A DNA stretch of 64,000 bases, from assembly GCA_026928255.1 (NCBI GenBank), contig JAIXKJ010000003.1:66836-130835 (forward strand), in the 5' to 3' direction. The first letter of the stretch is position 1. Each line of letters begins with the position of its first letter. The notes beneath the pieces are model-generated. The model worked only from the letters and a program-made list of their open reading frames with translations. It was not told the DNA's origin and ran no database searches. This DNA comes from Anaerolineales bacterium. Its GTDB lineage: Bacteria; Chloroflexota; Anaerolineae; Anaerolineales; Villigracilaceae. Positions 1-7,584 of the stretch are shown one piece after another. The position numbers were made by a program, and so were the translations under genes.

Positions 1-142
1 CGTCAGTCGGCGTGAAGGTTGGCGTGAAAGTCGGGACGTCAGTCGGCGTGGACGTCGGCGTGAGGGTCGGGACGTCGGTCGGCGTGGAAGTTGGCGTGAA
101 GGTCGGGACGTCAGTCGGCGTGGAAGTCGGCGTGAGGGTTGA
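1..142. repeat. 36-bp tandem repeat coding for a Thr/Pro linker
   Basis: Four nearly identical 36-bp units run from the window edge to about 142; each begins with CGTC(A/G)GTCGGCGTG on the plus strand. On the minus strand each unit codes for 12 residues of the type TPTDVPTxTPTx. The units differ mainly at third codon positions or by Phe/Leu/Ser swaps. The array belongs to the coding sequence of the partial secreted protein and continues past the window edge. Confidence 0.9.
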
Positions 143-940
143 GGTTGAGGTCAAAGTCGGCGTTGGGGTTGGCAGGTCGGGTTCAAAATCATAGACGTCT
201 TCAACGCCGTTAATCGTAATATGAAGTCCGTCTGCGTTGCCGCGAAAACCGAGCCAATTTGAACCCGCTTTGAGTTGAATTCGTCGGTTGCCGCTAAAGG
301 TAAAGGCTGTGCTGCCTGGATGAATTCCGATATTTGGGAATTGAGAGATTATATAAGACCAAGTGCAAGGCGATCCTTGTCCGCAAACATCGTCTACGGG
401 AGAACTGCCGTTTGGCGTTGCCCACCACCTGCCGTTGCCGCCGTTGATTGCATCCCAAGTCTGCCAAACGTTATCGGATACGGTTAAGCCGTTCTTGTAT
501 GGTTCATAAATTAAATAACCATAAAAAGGTTTTCCAAAACCTCCTACGGTGGCGGTTAAGTCTGGATCATAGGCAATCTGAAGGGTGATTGTTGTTTGAC
601 CCGCAGGAGCCGTTCGATAGGTCGAGTAGCTTAATGCGGAGATATTGTCAAGCGGCGTGCCGCCGTACTTTTGAATGCCCATCGAGACGCCGACGGCGGC
701 GCTATTCAATTCAATGTGAAAACTTCCTGTGCCGAGCGGCGGCGTCGCCGGACCGACTTCAAAACTGCGCGGACCGTCGCCAGCGCTCCCAGAATCTGTT
801 CGCCACGACCAGCCGTCGAGCGAAGAAGGTCTAATTACAAAACCTGCCGCTTGCGCGGACAAGTTAGGCGTTATTAATGTGAGAATAAGAAAAAGGGACA
901 GCAGATAAACAAAAAATTTTTTTCTGGATTTTGGTTGCAT
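1..940 (-). CDS. Secreted protein with Thr/Pro repeat linker (partial)
   Basis: The gene starts at an ATG at 940, with AGAAAGG about 10 nt upstream, and runs off the left edge, so the C-terminus is missing. Residues 1-30 form a signal peptide (basic start, hydrophobic core, then LSAQA as probable cleavage site). Residues about 32-235 form a domain rich in Gly, Tyr and Trp with two close Cys (VCGQGSPC), probably a beta-sandwich surface domain; I do not recognise the family. From about residue 240 the chain becomes a TPT-type linker built from 12-residue repeats, of the kind that connects extracellular modules in Anaerolineae. The role is unknown; a cell-surface or secreted adhesin or enzyme is plausible. 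Confidence 0.75.
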   Translation of the reverse strand, partial: MQPKSRKKFFVYLLSLFLILTLITPNLSAQAAGFVIRPSSLDGWSWRTDSGSAGDGPRSFEVGPATPPLGTGSFHIELNSAAVGVSMGIQKYGGTPLDNISALSYSTYRTAPAGQTTITLQIAYDPDLTATVGGFGKPFYGYLIYEPYKNGLTVSDNVWQTWDAINGGNGRWWATPNGSSPVDDVCGQGSPCTWSYIISQFPNIGIHPGSTAFTFSGNRRIQLKAGSNWLGFRGNADGLHITINGVEDVYDFEPDLPTPTPTLTSTSTLTPTSTPTDVPTFTPTSTPTDVPTLTPTSTPTDVPTFTPTFTPTD

Positions 941-1119
941 TTTTCCCGAACCTTTCTTTTGCCCTGCTTTTGCAACGAAACTTTCAAGATTGCAAGGAAT
1001 TTTAATATTTTACATGCTATTGTGTAGATGTCAATAGAAAACGGCGGAGAATTCTCTGCCGTTTTGGCTAGGGCGTGTATGCAGATTAAGATTATGTCGC
1101 TTCGATCGAAATACAAACG

Positions 1120-2721
1120 CTAGGGGGAAACAATGATTCCGCCGAAGGGGCTTAGGCGAAGCGCGCTGCCGCTTCCGTCGTCGTGAGGCGTTAAACGCAA
1201 GGCGATTTCTCGAAATTCGGTTTTCACGTCTCGCGGCTGGTCGCTGAAATTTAGGAAGACGCTAAATGTTTCGCCGTTGTAAACGCGGCGATAACCTAAC
1301 ACGTCTGCAGGCAGGTCGGGAATTAATTCAAGCGAACCTTGCGTAATGGCGGGGTTCGCTTTTCTGAATTTCAGCAGCGCCTTAAAAGCGTTCAGAAGCG
1401 ATTGTTCGTTTTGCAATTCGTTTTGGACGTTAATTTCGGCGTAGTTTGGATGAAGGGGCAGCCAAGTTTTTTCGGCGGAGGAAAAGCCGCCGTTTTTGGA
1501 AGCGTCCCATTGCATTGGCGAGCGGACGTCGTCGCGGTTGATGGTCATGCCCAGCCAGTCAAAGAAGAAGCGCGGGATGAAGCGAAATTTTCGGGGAAGC
1601 GGATCAAGCGCGGAGGAGAAAGGCAGCGCGAGGTTGGTCATGCCGATTTCTTCGCCGCTGTAAACGCAAGGAACGCCGCGCGCGGTCAGTTGAAACAGGG
1701 CGAGCAATTTTTCTTTGCGGACGTCGCCGCCGAGTTTGTCGGCGCTGCGGCGGCGATCGTGGTTGCTGAAAACGTAAACGGGCATGAAGGGGTCGGGGTA
1801 GGCGGCTTCCATGTCCGCGAGCAGTTGACGGAAGCAAGCGGCGTTGAATTTGAAGTTGAGCATGGCGAAGTCGAAGACCAAACCTAAGCCGTCGTTGACG
1901 GCGTCGCCTAAGTAGCGACGAATGAGTTGACGGCTTCCGCTGACTTCGCCCAATAAAATTTTCTCGCCAAATTCTTCGGTCGTTTGGCGCAGTTCTTTGG
2001 CGAATTCAAAACTTTCGGTTAAGTTGAGGTTGTATTTTGCTTCTTGAAAAAAGCCGGACGGGTCGTTTTCGGCAGGAATCAATTTGAGGGTAAAGGGGTT
2101 GTCTCGAAAATCTTTGTCTTTGTAAATGGCGTTGAAGATGTCGAGGCGAAAACCGTCCGCGCCTTTGCTCAGCCAAAAGCGGACGATGTCGAGCATGGTT
2201 TGTTTCACTTGCGGGTTGCGGTAGTTTAAGTCGGGCTGAAAATTTAGGAAGCTTGACCAGTAATATTGTTTGCGTTCGGGCGCGTAGCGCCAGCCGCTGC
2301 CGCCGGTGAGGCTGTTCCAATTGTTGGGTTTGTCGCGCCAGATGTACCAATCCGCTTTGGGGTTGTTGCGCGACGAGCGCGATTCGAGAAACCAAGCGTT
2401 CTGGTCGGAAGTGTGATTCATCACCATATCGAAGACGATTCGCATTCCGCGTTTGTGAACTTCTTCGATGAGTTGCAGCGCGTCGTCCATCGTCCCATAT
2501 TCGGGGGCGATGTTTTTGTAATCGGAAATGTCGTAGCCAAAATCCGCTTGCGGCGAAGAGAAAAATGGCGAACACCAAATGGCTTCAAATCCTAAATCGT
2601 GGAGATAATCCAGTTTTTGGATGACGCCTTGCAAATCGCCGATTCCGTCGCCGTTGCTGTCCATAAACGAGCGCGGGTAAATTTGATAAATGTTGGAGGA
2701 GTGATACCAAGAGCGAGTCAT
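1120..2721 (-). CDS. GH13 alpha-glucosidase / oligo-1,6-glucosidase-like enzyme
   Basis: A 533-residue (beta/alpha)8-barrel glycoside hydrolase of family GH13. It begins with the typical IYQIYPRSF strand (12-20) and has the conserved regions DMVMNH (98-103), GFRLD (nucleophile Asp194), LLGEV (acid/base Glu259) and SNHD (His321-Asp322). The length and the oligo-1,6-glucosidase-like layout suggest hydrolysis of alpha-glucosidic bonds in short maltodextrins or isomaltodextrins. There is no signal peptide, so it is probably cytoplasmic. A TACAAT -10 box (2728-2733, minus strand) lies exactly 6 nt before the ATG and there is no Shine-Dalgarno, so the mRNA is probably leaderless. It is divergent from mnmA. 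The exact substrate cannot be told from sequence. Confidence 0.88.
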   Translation of the reverse strand: MTRSWYHSSNIYQIYPRSFMDSNGDGIGDLQGVIQKLDYLHDLGFEAIWCSPFFSSPQADFGYDISDYKNIAPEYGTMDDALQLIEEVHKRGMRIVFDMVMNHTSDQNAWFLESRSSRNNPKADWYIWRDKPNNWNSLTGGSGWRYAPERKQYYWSSFLNFQPDLNYRNPQVKQTMLDIVRFWLSKGADGFRLDIFNAIYKDKDFRDNPFTLKLIPAENDPSGFFQEAKYNLNLTESFEFAKELRQTTEEFGEKILLGEVSGSRQLIRRYLGDAVNDGLGLVFDFAMLNFKFNAACFRQLLADMEAAYPDPFMPVYVFSNHDRRRSADKLGGDVRKEKLLALFQLTARGVPCVYSGEEIGMTNLALPFSSALDPLPRKFRFIPRFFFDWLGMTINRDDVRSPMQWDASKNGGFSSAEKTWLPLHPNYAEINVQNELQNEQSLLNAFKALLKFRKANPAITQGSLELIPDLPADVLGYRRVYNGETFSVFLNFSDQPRDVKTEFREIALRLTPHDDGSGSALRLSPFGGIIVSP

Positions 2722-2787
2722 AGCGCGATTGTAGCGACGGCGCGGAAAAAGCGCAAGTTGATTTTTGACGGATTATAATAAGCCGCT

Positions 2788-3852
2788 ATGGAAAAGAAAA
2801 AAGTAGTCGTCGCCATGTCGGGCGGCGTGGATTCGTCGGTGGCGGCGGCGCTGCTCAAAGAGCAGGGTTACGACGTAACGGGCATGATGTTGCGCTTGTG
2901 GAGCGAGCCGGGCAAGGAAAATTCTAACCGTTGCTGCACGCCCGATTCGATGGCGCAGGCGCGGCGCGTGGCCGGAATTTTGGACATCCCCTTTTACGTC
3001 GTGGACGCGAAGGACGTTTTCCGCGAGACGGTCGTGCAATATTTTTTGGACGGTTACGCCAAAGGCGAAACGCCCAACCCGTGCTTGATTTGCAATCGTC
3101 AAATTCGCTGGACGTTTTTGCTCAATCAGGCGTTGGCGCTGGGCGCGGAATACATGGCGACCGGGCATTACGTCCGCATCCGCGAGGAGGGCGGCAAAAA
3201 AGTTTTGCTTCGCGCCGTAGACCCGCTCAAAGATCAAAGTTATGTGCTGTATGTTTTGAATCAAGAAAAATTGAAATACGCCATGTTCCCGATTGGCGAT
3301 TACCCGAAGACGGAAATCCGCGCGATTGCCGAACGCTTCGGCTTGCCGACCGCCTCGCGCAAAGATTCGCAAGACTTGTGCTTTTTGGCGGGCGAAGATT
3401 ACCGCAACTTTTTGAAGCGCAACGCGCCGCAGATTTTGAACGCGGGCGAAATTCAAACCGTAGACGGGGAAGTCATCGGCGAGCATAACGGCTTGGCGAA
3501 TTACACAATCGGTCAACGCAAGGGCTTGGGCGTCGCCTCGGCGCTTCCGCTGTATGTGATTCGCAAGGACGCTTCCAGCAACACGCTCATCGTTGGGACG
3601 CAGGAGCAAATGGGCGTAACAGAAGTAATCGCGCGAGACGTTAACTGGACGAGCGGACAAGCGCCGACGCAAGCCTTTGACGCGCAGGTCAAAATCCGCT
3701 ACACGGCGCGCGAGGCTTCGGCGCGGGTAACGCCGCTGGAAGGGGAGCGAGTCAAAGTCCAGTTTGAAGCGCCCGTTCGAGACGCGACGGCCGGTCAGGC
3801 GGCGGTGTTCTTCGTCGGCGAGAAAATGCTCGGAGGCGGAATCATCGAATAG
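2788..3852 (+). CDS. mnmA: tRNA-specific 2-thiouridylase MnmA
   Basis: A 354-residue enzyme that adds sulfur to uridine 34 of the Lys, Glu and Gln tRNAs, using ATP and sulfur relayed from a cysteine desulfurase. It shows the PP-loop SGGVDSS (11-17), the CNRQI motif with Cys102, and the SQDLCFL motif with catalytic Cys198. The C-terminal third is the usual beta-barrel tRNA-binding region. Length is normal for the family. TATAAT (2774-2779) ends 8 nt before the ATG and no Shine-Dalgarno is visible, which points to a leaderless or nearly leaderless transcript. The next gene starts 2 nt after the stop. Confidence 0.96.
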   Translation: MEKKKVVVAMSGGVDSSVAAALLKEQGYDVTGMMLRLWSEPGKENSNRCCTPDSMAQARRVAGILDIPFYVVDAKDVFRETVVQYFLDGYAKGETPNPCLICNRQIRWTFLLNQALALGAEYMATGHYVRIREEGGKKVLLRAVDPLKDQSYVLYVLNQEKLKYAMFPIGDYPKTEIRAIAERFGLPTASRKDSQDLCFLAGEDYRNFLKRNAPQILNAGEIQTVDGEVIGEHNGLANYTIGQRKGLGVASALPLYVIRKDASSNTLIVGTQEQMGVTEVIARDVNWTSGQAPTQAFDAQVKIRYTAREASARVTPLEGERVKVQFEAPVRDATAGQAAVFFVGEKMLGGGIIE

Positions 3853-3854
3853 AT

Positions 3855-4154
3855 ATGGATTGGCTGAACGCAATCAATTATCCCGCCCTCGCCTTCGCGT
3901 TGACTTTGGCGCTGTTGATGGGCGCTTTTTTTCACGCCCTGCGCGGCGGCGGCGGGTGGCGTTTGGCGCTTCATTTTTTGTTAAGCGCGGCGGGGTTTGG
4001 CGTCGGGCAAATCGTCGGCGCATGGACGGGCTACGCCCTTTATCCGTTCGGCGTGCTAGACCTTGGCGCGGGCGCGATCGGCAGTTTGATTGTGTTAATC
4101 GTCGGCGATTGGCTGAGTCGCGTCAACCCGCCTGATAAATCAGGTGAGGTATAA
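3855..4154 (+). CDS. Small membrane protein, unknown function
   Basis: A 99-residue protein beginning MDWLNAINYPALAF, with about three hydrophobic segments (roughly 8-28, 36-55, 65-88) separated by short polar loops. I do not recognise a family. It starts 2 nt after the mnmA stop and is probably translated from the same message. The coding sequence ends in a 14-bp perfect palindrome (CCTGAT-AA-ATCAGG, 4131-4144). Confidence 0.7.
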   Translation: MDWLNAINYPALAFALTLALLMGAFFHALRGGGGWRLALHFLLSAAGFGVGQIVGAWTGYALYPFGVLDLGAGAIGSLIVLIVGDWLSRVNPPDKSGEV

Positions 4155-4155
4155 T
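4131..4155 (+). promoter_or_regulatory. Palindrome plus TATAAT upstream of the DedA gene
   Basis: The perfect palindrome CCTGAT-AA-ATCAGG (4131-4144) sits 5 nt before a TATAAT (4150-4155). This is where a repressor operator would lie, between -35 and -10. A convincing -35 is not visible, so the promoter is tentative. The likely leader would be about 85 nt and would contain the hairpin at 4178-4209. Confidence 0.35.
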
Positions 4156-4177
4156 CGCCGTTTCAAAAGATGCTCGT

Positions 4178-4209
4178 CGTCCCGAAGATAAAGAAAAATC
4201 TTCGGGACG
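4178..4209. repeat. Palindromic hairpin, CGTCCCGAAG family
   Basis: Perfect 12-bp arms (CGTCCCGAAGAT and its complement) flank an 8-nt loop of AAAGAAAA. There is no T-tract after the stem, so it is not a classical terminator. The first ten bases of the arm are identical to those of the palindrome at 36992-37020, so this is a dispersed repeat. It lies in the presumed leader of the DedA gene. Confidence 0.75.
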
Positions 4210-4246
4210 TTTCGCGTAAATAATTTATTTGAAAAGCGAGAAAAAT

Positions 4247-4882
4247 ATGGATTTCATAAAAAATATAATTGACGTTTTTCTGCATTTGGACGAATACTTG
4301 CAGACGATTATCACGTCCTACGGCGGCTGGACGTATGCGATTTTGTTCCTTGTCATTTTTGTCGAGACGGGCTTGGTGATTATGCCCTTCTTGCCCGGCG
4401 ATTCGCTGCTCTTCGCGGCGGGGACCTTTGCCGCGCTCGGCTCGTTCAACGTTTGGGGCTTAATCGGCTTGCTGATTATTGCCGCTGTCGGCGGCGACGC
4501 GGTCAATTATTCCATTGGGCATTATCTCGGCGAGCGGGCTTACGATATCAAATGGATCAAGCGCGAGTATCTGGAAAAGACGCACGCTTTCTTTGAGAAG
4601 CACGGCGGCAAAGCCATCTTTTTGGCGCGCTTCGTCCCCATTGTGCGGACGTTTGCGCCGTTTGTGGCGGGCATCGGCAAAATGACGTATGGACATTTTG
4701 CGACCTATAACGTCGTCGGCGGCGTAACTTGGGTGGCGCTGTTCACCTTGCTCGGATATTTCTTCGGCAACATTCCCTTTGTCAAGAAAAATTTTGAATT
4801 GGTGATTATCGTTATCATTTTGGTTTCGGTTGTGCCGATGTTCGTCGAGTGGTGGAAGCACCGTCAAGCGGCGAAAGCCTAA
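4247..4882 (+). CDS. DedA family membrane protein
   Basis: A 211-residue integral membrane protein of the DedA/SNARE-associated (VTT) family. Members are proposed to move lipids such as undecaprenyl phosphate or to need the proton motive force. It shows the family's acidic and Gly/Pro pattern (FVETGLVIMPFLPGDSLLF), the GGDAVNYSIGHYLG segment, and the FLARFVPIVRTFAPFVAG motif with its conserved Arg residues. I chose the ATG at 4247 (MDFIKN) over an in-frame TTG at 4229. It lies downstream of the small membrane protein after a 92-nt gap holding a hairpin. Confidence 0.9.
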   Translation: MDFIKNIIDVFLHLDEYLQTIITSYGGWTYAILFLVIFVETGLVIMPFLPGDSLLFAAGTFAALGSFNVWGLIGLLIIAAVGGDAVNYSIGHYLGERAYDIKWIKREYLEKTHAFFEKHGGKAIFLARFVPIVRTFAPFVAGIGKMTYGHFATYNVVGGVTWVALFTLLGYFFGNIPFVKKNFELVIIVIILVSVVPMFVEWWKHRQAAKA

Positions 4883-4924
4883 ATGCCAAATTTAGATTTC
4901 TCGCCGCTTTGCGGCTGACAAATA

Positions 4925-4955
4925 AAAACACCCCGATTTTTTCGGGATGTTTTTA
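4925..4955. terminator. Bidirectional terminator between DedA and penicillin acylase genes
   Basis: A stem of the type AAAACACCCCGA / TCGGGATGTTTTT with a T-rich loop lies between two convergent genes. It has A- and T-tracts on either side, so it can serve both the plus-strand DedA gene and the minus-strand acylase gene. Confidence 0.8.
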
Positions 4956-4965
4956 TTTCCTGCTT

Positions 4966-7542
4966 TTATGGCTTAAGTATCAAATGCTCGTTGGAATCTT
5001 TGATTACCGAATCGGGATTCCACCACATGGGGTAATACTTAATCGCCGTCCAGAGCGGCGCCATGTCGTCGTAATGCGGGTGATAGGCGTGTCCCGATTG
5101 TCCCGTCGTGTGGACGGTAAGCGAGTTGTTCAAGTCGCTCATGTCCGCGATCATACGCATCGAAGGCAGCCAATCCACCTCGAAAGATTTGCCCACATCC
5201 CAACCGGTGGCGTTGACCAGACTCTGTCCGCCGCTGGTTTTGAACGGTCCGCGGTTGAACAGGTCTTCGATTAAGGAAATGCCCGATTCGCCCAATGTGC
5301 TGTTGCGGAAAGTTGCGGTGTGCAGGTCGCCCCATTGCGGCCATTTGGCGGGGTCTTTTCCGTACTCTTTTTCAAATTGAGCGACGGTTTGCGAAAGCGC
5401 GGCGATGAACATATCGTTGCGCGTTTCGACAACGTCCTTTGTCGTTTTATCGTCCCAGAAGAAATTGTTCGGGTCGGCGAGCAAATGGCGGAAGGTTTCA
5501 AAATCTTTCGCGCCGCCGCTGGCTTGGTCGCGCTTCGGCACGTCGTCGTTGATGGTGTTTTGGTCGAGATGCCACCAAAATTGTTGGAAGATAGCGCAGG
5601 CTTGGGAATCCGCTTTGCAGGTATAGTCCCAATTTGTTAACGTATCGAGCGCATAAGATTCGTTTTTGTTGGTCGGCGCGTAGTTGATTTCTTTCCAGGT
5701 CGGCAAAAGGCTGGCGGCGTTGAGGTCGGTCGAATCGCCGTGCATAGATTGGATGTAGGCTTTGTCAATCTTTCCCGGCGCGGATTGAATCATGTCCACG
5801 ATGCGTTGAGCGCGATAGCCGTAGTCCCAATCTTTGGTAATCAAATATGGGTAATCCCACGGGCTGACGCGGTTGTTAGCGGTAACGATGTAGCCTTCCT
5901 TCGGGTTGAGCGTGTAGGGCAACTCGTCAAACGGGATGAAGCCCGTCCATTCGTAATCGTCCGTCCAACCGGGCACGGGCAGCGTGCCGTCGCCATTTTT
6001 GCGGATGGGCACGTCGCCCGGCATTTGATAGCCGATGTTCCCGTCCACGTCGGCGTAGACTAAATTTTGAGCGGGGACGTGGAACTGACTCGCCGCCATG
6101 CGGAACTCGTTCCAATTTTGGGCTTTGTCGAAGCCCCAAATCGCCTCAAACGGCGTGGACGGAGTCAGCGCCGTCCACGCCAGCGCGACGACGTACTGCT
6201 CGGGCAGATCCACGCCGCCGACGCGATCCTTAAACGGAATGAAATCTGGATTCTTTGTGTCGTCTGTGTCTTGGGTCGGCGCGTAGGTATCCGAGACGAC
6301 GGGCCCGTGCCGCGTCGAGCGGACGGTGATGGTTTCCGATTTTCCGCCGGCAATTTTGATGACTTCTTCGCGGGTTTCAAAATCCACCCATTTGCCGTTG
6401 ACTTCGTATTGGTTGGGGTTGTCGGGGTTGACTTTTTCGATGTACAAATCCATCACGTCGGGACCGACGTTGGTGAAGCCCCAAGCGATGCGGTCGTTAT
6501 GTCCGATGACCACGCCCGGCACGCCCGCGAAGGAAAAGCCCGCCACTTCAAACGGGCATTGATCCGTTTTTTGTATGCAGTGCAAGCCGACTTGATACCA
6601 AATGGACGGCATTTGAATGCCGAGATGCGGGTCGTTGGCGAGATAGGGCATACCTGTGTCGGTCAACGCGCCGCCGACTACCCACGAGTTCGAGCCGATG
6701 CCGTCGCCCAGCGGGCCGAGGAACGGGTCGAGCAGGGCGGCGTTTTGCGAAACGGAGTCAAAGTTGAAAGCGGAGTAGTCTAAATTTGCGGGTTGAGAAT
6801 CTACCATAAAAGATTCTGTGCCGCCGATTTGATTGACGATGATCGGGTGATCTTCGGGATATTCGGGATAAAGCAGCGCGACTTGTTCGGGGGTCAACAC
6901 TTTGAGCAATTCGGCGCGCGCGATTTCGTCTCCCATGTTGCCGCGCAAATCCCACGCCATCGCTTTGCCCCAGGTCAGCGAGTTAATCGGCGTCCACTCT
7001 TGAATTTTATAATCGGGGCTGAGCAAACCTAAAATGGCGTATTCCAAACTGAGCGCGGTTTTATCGTGGTCTTTCAAGTAGGCGTTAACGCCGTCCGCGT
7101 AGGCTTGCAAGATGGCTTTTGAAACGGGGTTAAGCGCTTCCCATTCCGCTTCGGCGGTTTGACGCCAGCCCAGCGTTCGCAAGAAAGCGTCGGTTTTGAC
7201 TTGCGCGCCGCCGAACATTTCGGAAAGTTGCGCCGAGCCGATATGCCGCCAAGCGTCCATTTGCCAGAAGCGGTCTTGCGCGTGGACGTACCCTTGCGCG
7301 AAGAAAAGATCGTGCGCGCTTTCGGCGTAGATGTGCGGAATGCCCATCGAGTCGCGGTAGATGTTCGCTTCGCCGTCCAAACCGCTTAAGCGAATCTCGC
7401 CGCTCGTCTGCGGGAAGGAGCGTTGCGCGACGGTCTTCGGCAGGTAGACCTTGAAGTAGAACAGCGCTCCCGCAACAATAAGCAAAAGCAAAATTAATGC
7501 TCCGCCGAGAACCTTCCCCCATAACTTGCTTGTTTTTTTCAT
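4966..7542 (-). CDS. Penicillin acylase family (S45) N-terminal nucleophile hydrolase
   Basis: An 858-residue precursor of the penicillin amidase/acylhomoserine-lactone acylase family. Residues 1-30 form a membrane anchor or uncleaved signal. The alpha-chain region follows, and then GIGSNSWVVGG, where Ser284 is the expected N-terminal nucleophile of the beta chain after self-cleavage (family motif SNxW). Later segments such as YLANDPHLG, GHNDRIAWGFTN and the C-terminal GQSGHAYHPHY are also typical. It probably acts outside the cytoplasmic membrane on amides; penicillins, N-acyl homoserine lactones and acyl-amino acids are all possible substrates. A clear SD (GGAGG) precedes the ATG. It is the last gene of the long minus-strand run, 42 nt after the TIM-barrel lipoprotein. 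Confidence 0.92.
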   Translation of the reverse strand: MKKTSKLWGKVLGGALILLLLIVAGALFYFKVYLPKTVAQRSFPQTSGEIRLSGLDGEANIYRDSMGIPHIYAESAHDLFFAQGYVHAQDRFWQMDAWRHIGSAQLSEMFGGAQVKTDAFLRTLGWRQTAEAEWEALNPVSKAILQAYADGVNAYLKDHDKTALSLEYAILGLLSPDYKIQEWTPINSLTWGKAMAWDLRGNMGDEIARAELLKVLTPEQVALLYPEYPEDHPIIVNQIGGTESFMVDSQPANLDYSAFNFDSVSQNAALLDPFLGPLGDGIGSNSWVVGGALTDTGMPYLANDPHLGIQMPSIWYQVGLHCIQKTDQCPFEVAGFSFAGVPGVVIGHNDRIAWGFTNVGPDVMDLYIEKVNPDNPNQYEVNGKWVDFETREEVIKIAGGKSETITVRSTRHGPVVSDTYAPTQDTDDTKNPDFIPFKDRVGGVDLPEQYVVALAWTALTPSTPFEAIWGFDKAQNWNEFRMAASQFHVPAQNLVYADVDGNIGYQMPGDVPIRKNGDGTLPVPGWTDDYEWTGFIPFDELPYTLNPKEGYIVTANNRVSPWDYPYLITKDWDYGYRAQRIVDMIQSAPGKIDKAYIQSMHGDSTDLNAASLLPTWKEINYAPTNKNESYALDTLTNWDYTCKADSQACAIFQQFWWHLDQNTINDDVPKRDQASGGAKDFETFRHLLADPNNFFWDDKTTKDVVETRNDMFIAALSQTVAQFEKEYGKDPAKWPQWGDLHTATFRNSTLGESGISLIEDLFNRGPFKTSGGQSLVNATGWDVGKSFEVDWLPSMRMIADMSDLNNSLTVHTTGQSGHAYHPHYDDMAPLWTAIKYYPMWWNPDSVIKDSNEHLILKP

Positions 7543-7584
7543 AATTCCTCCGATGTTGAGCGTCGCTGTTGCGACAACCTAATT

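Noticed and set aside
12..194. Plus-strand frame of Gly/Val repeats at the left edge
   Set aside because: The minus strand encodes a normal secreted protein with a TPT linker over the same bases, including signal peptide and SD.
2773..3873. A 366-codon minus-strand open frame opposite mnmA
   Set aside because: The plus strand has a complete mnmA with all motifs; the minus frame is a shadow caused by GC-rich codon bias and has no family features.
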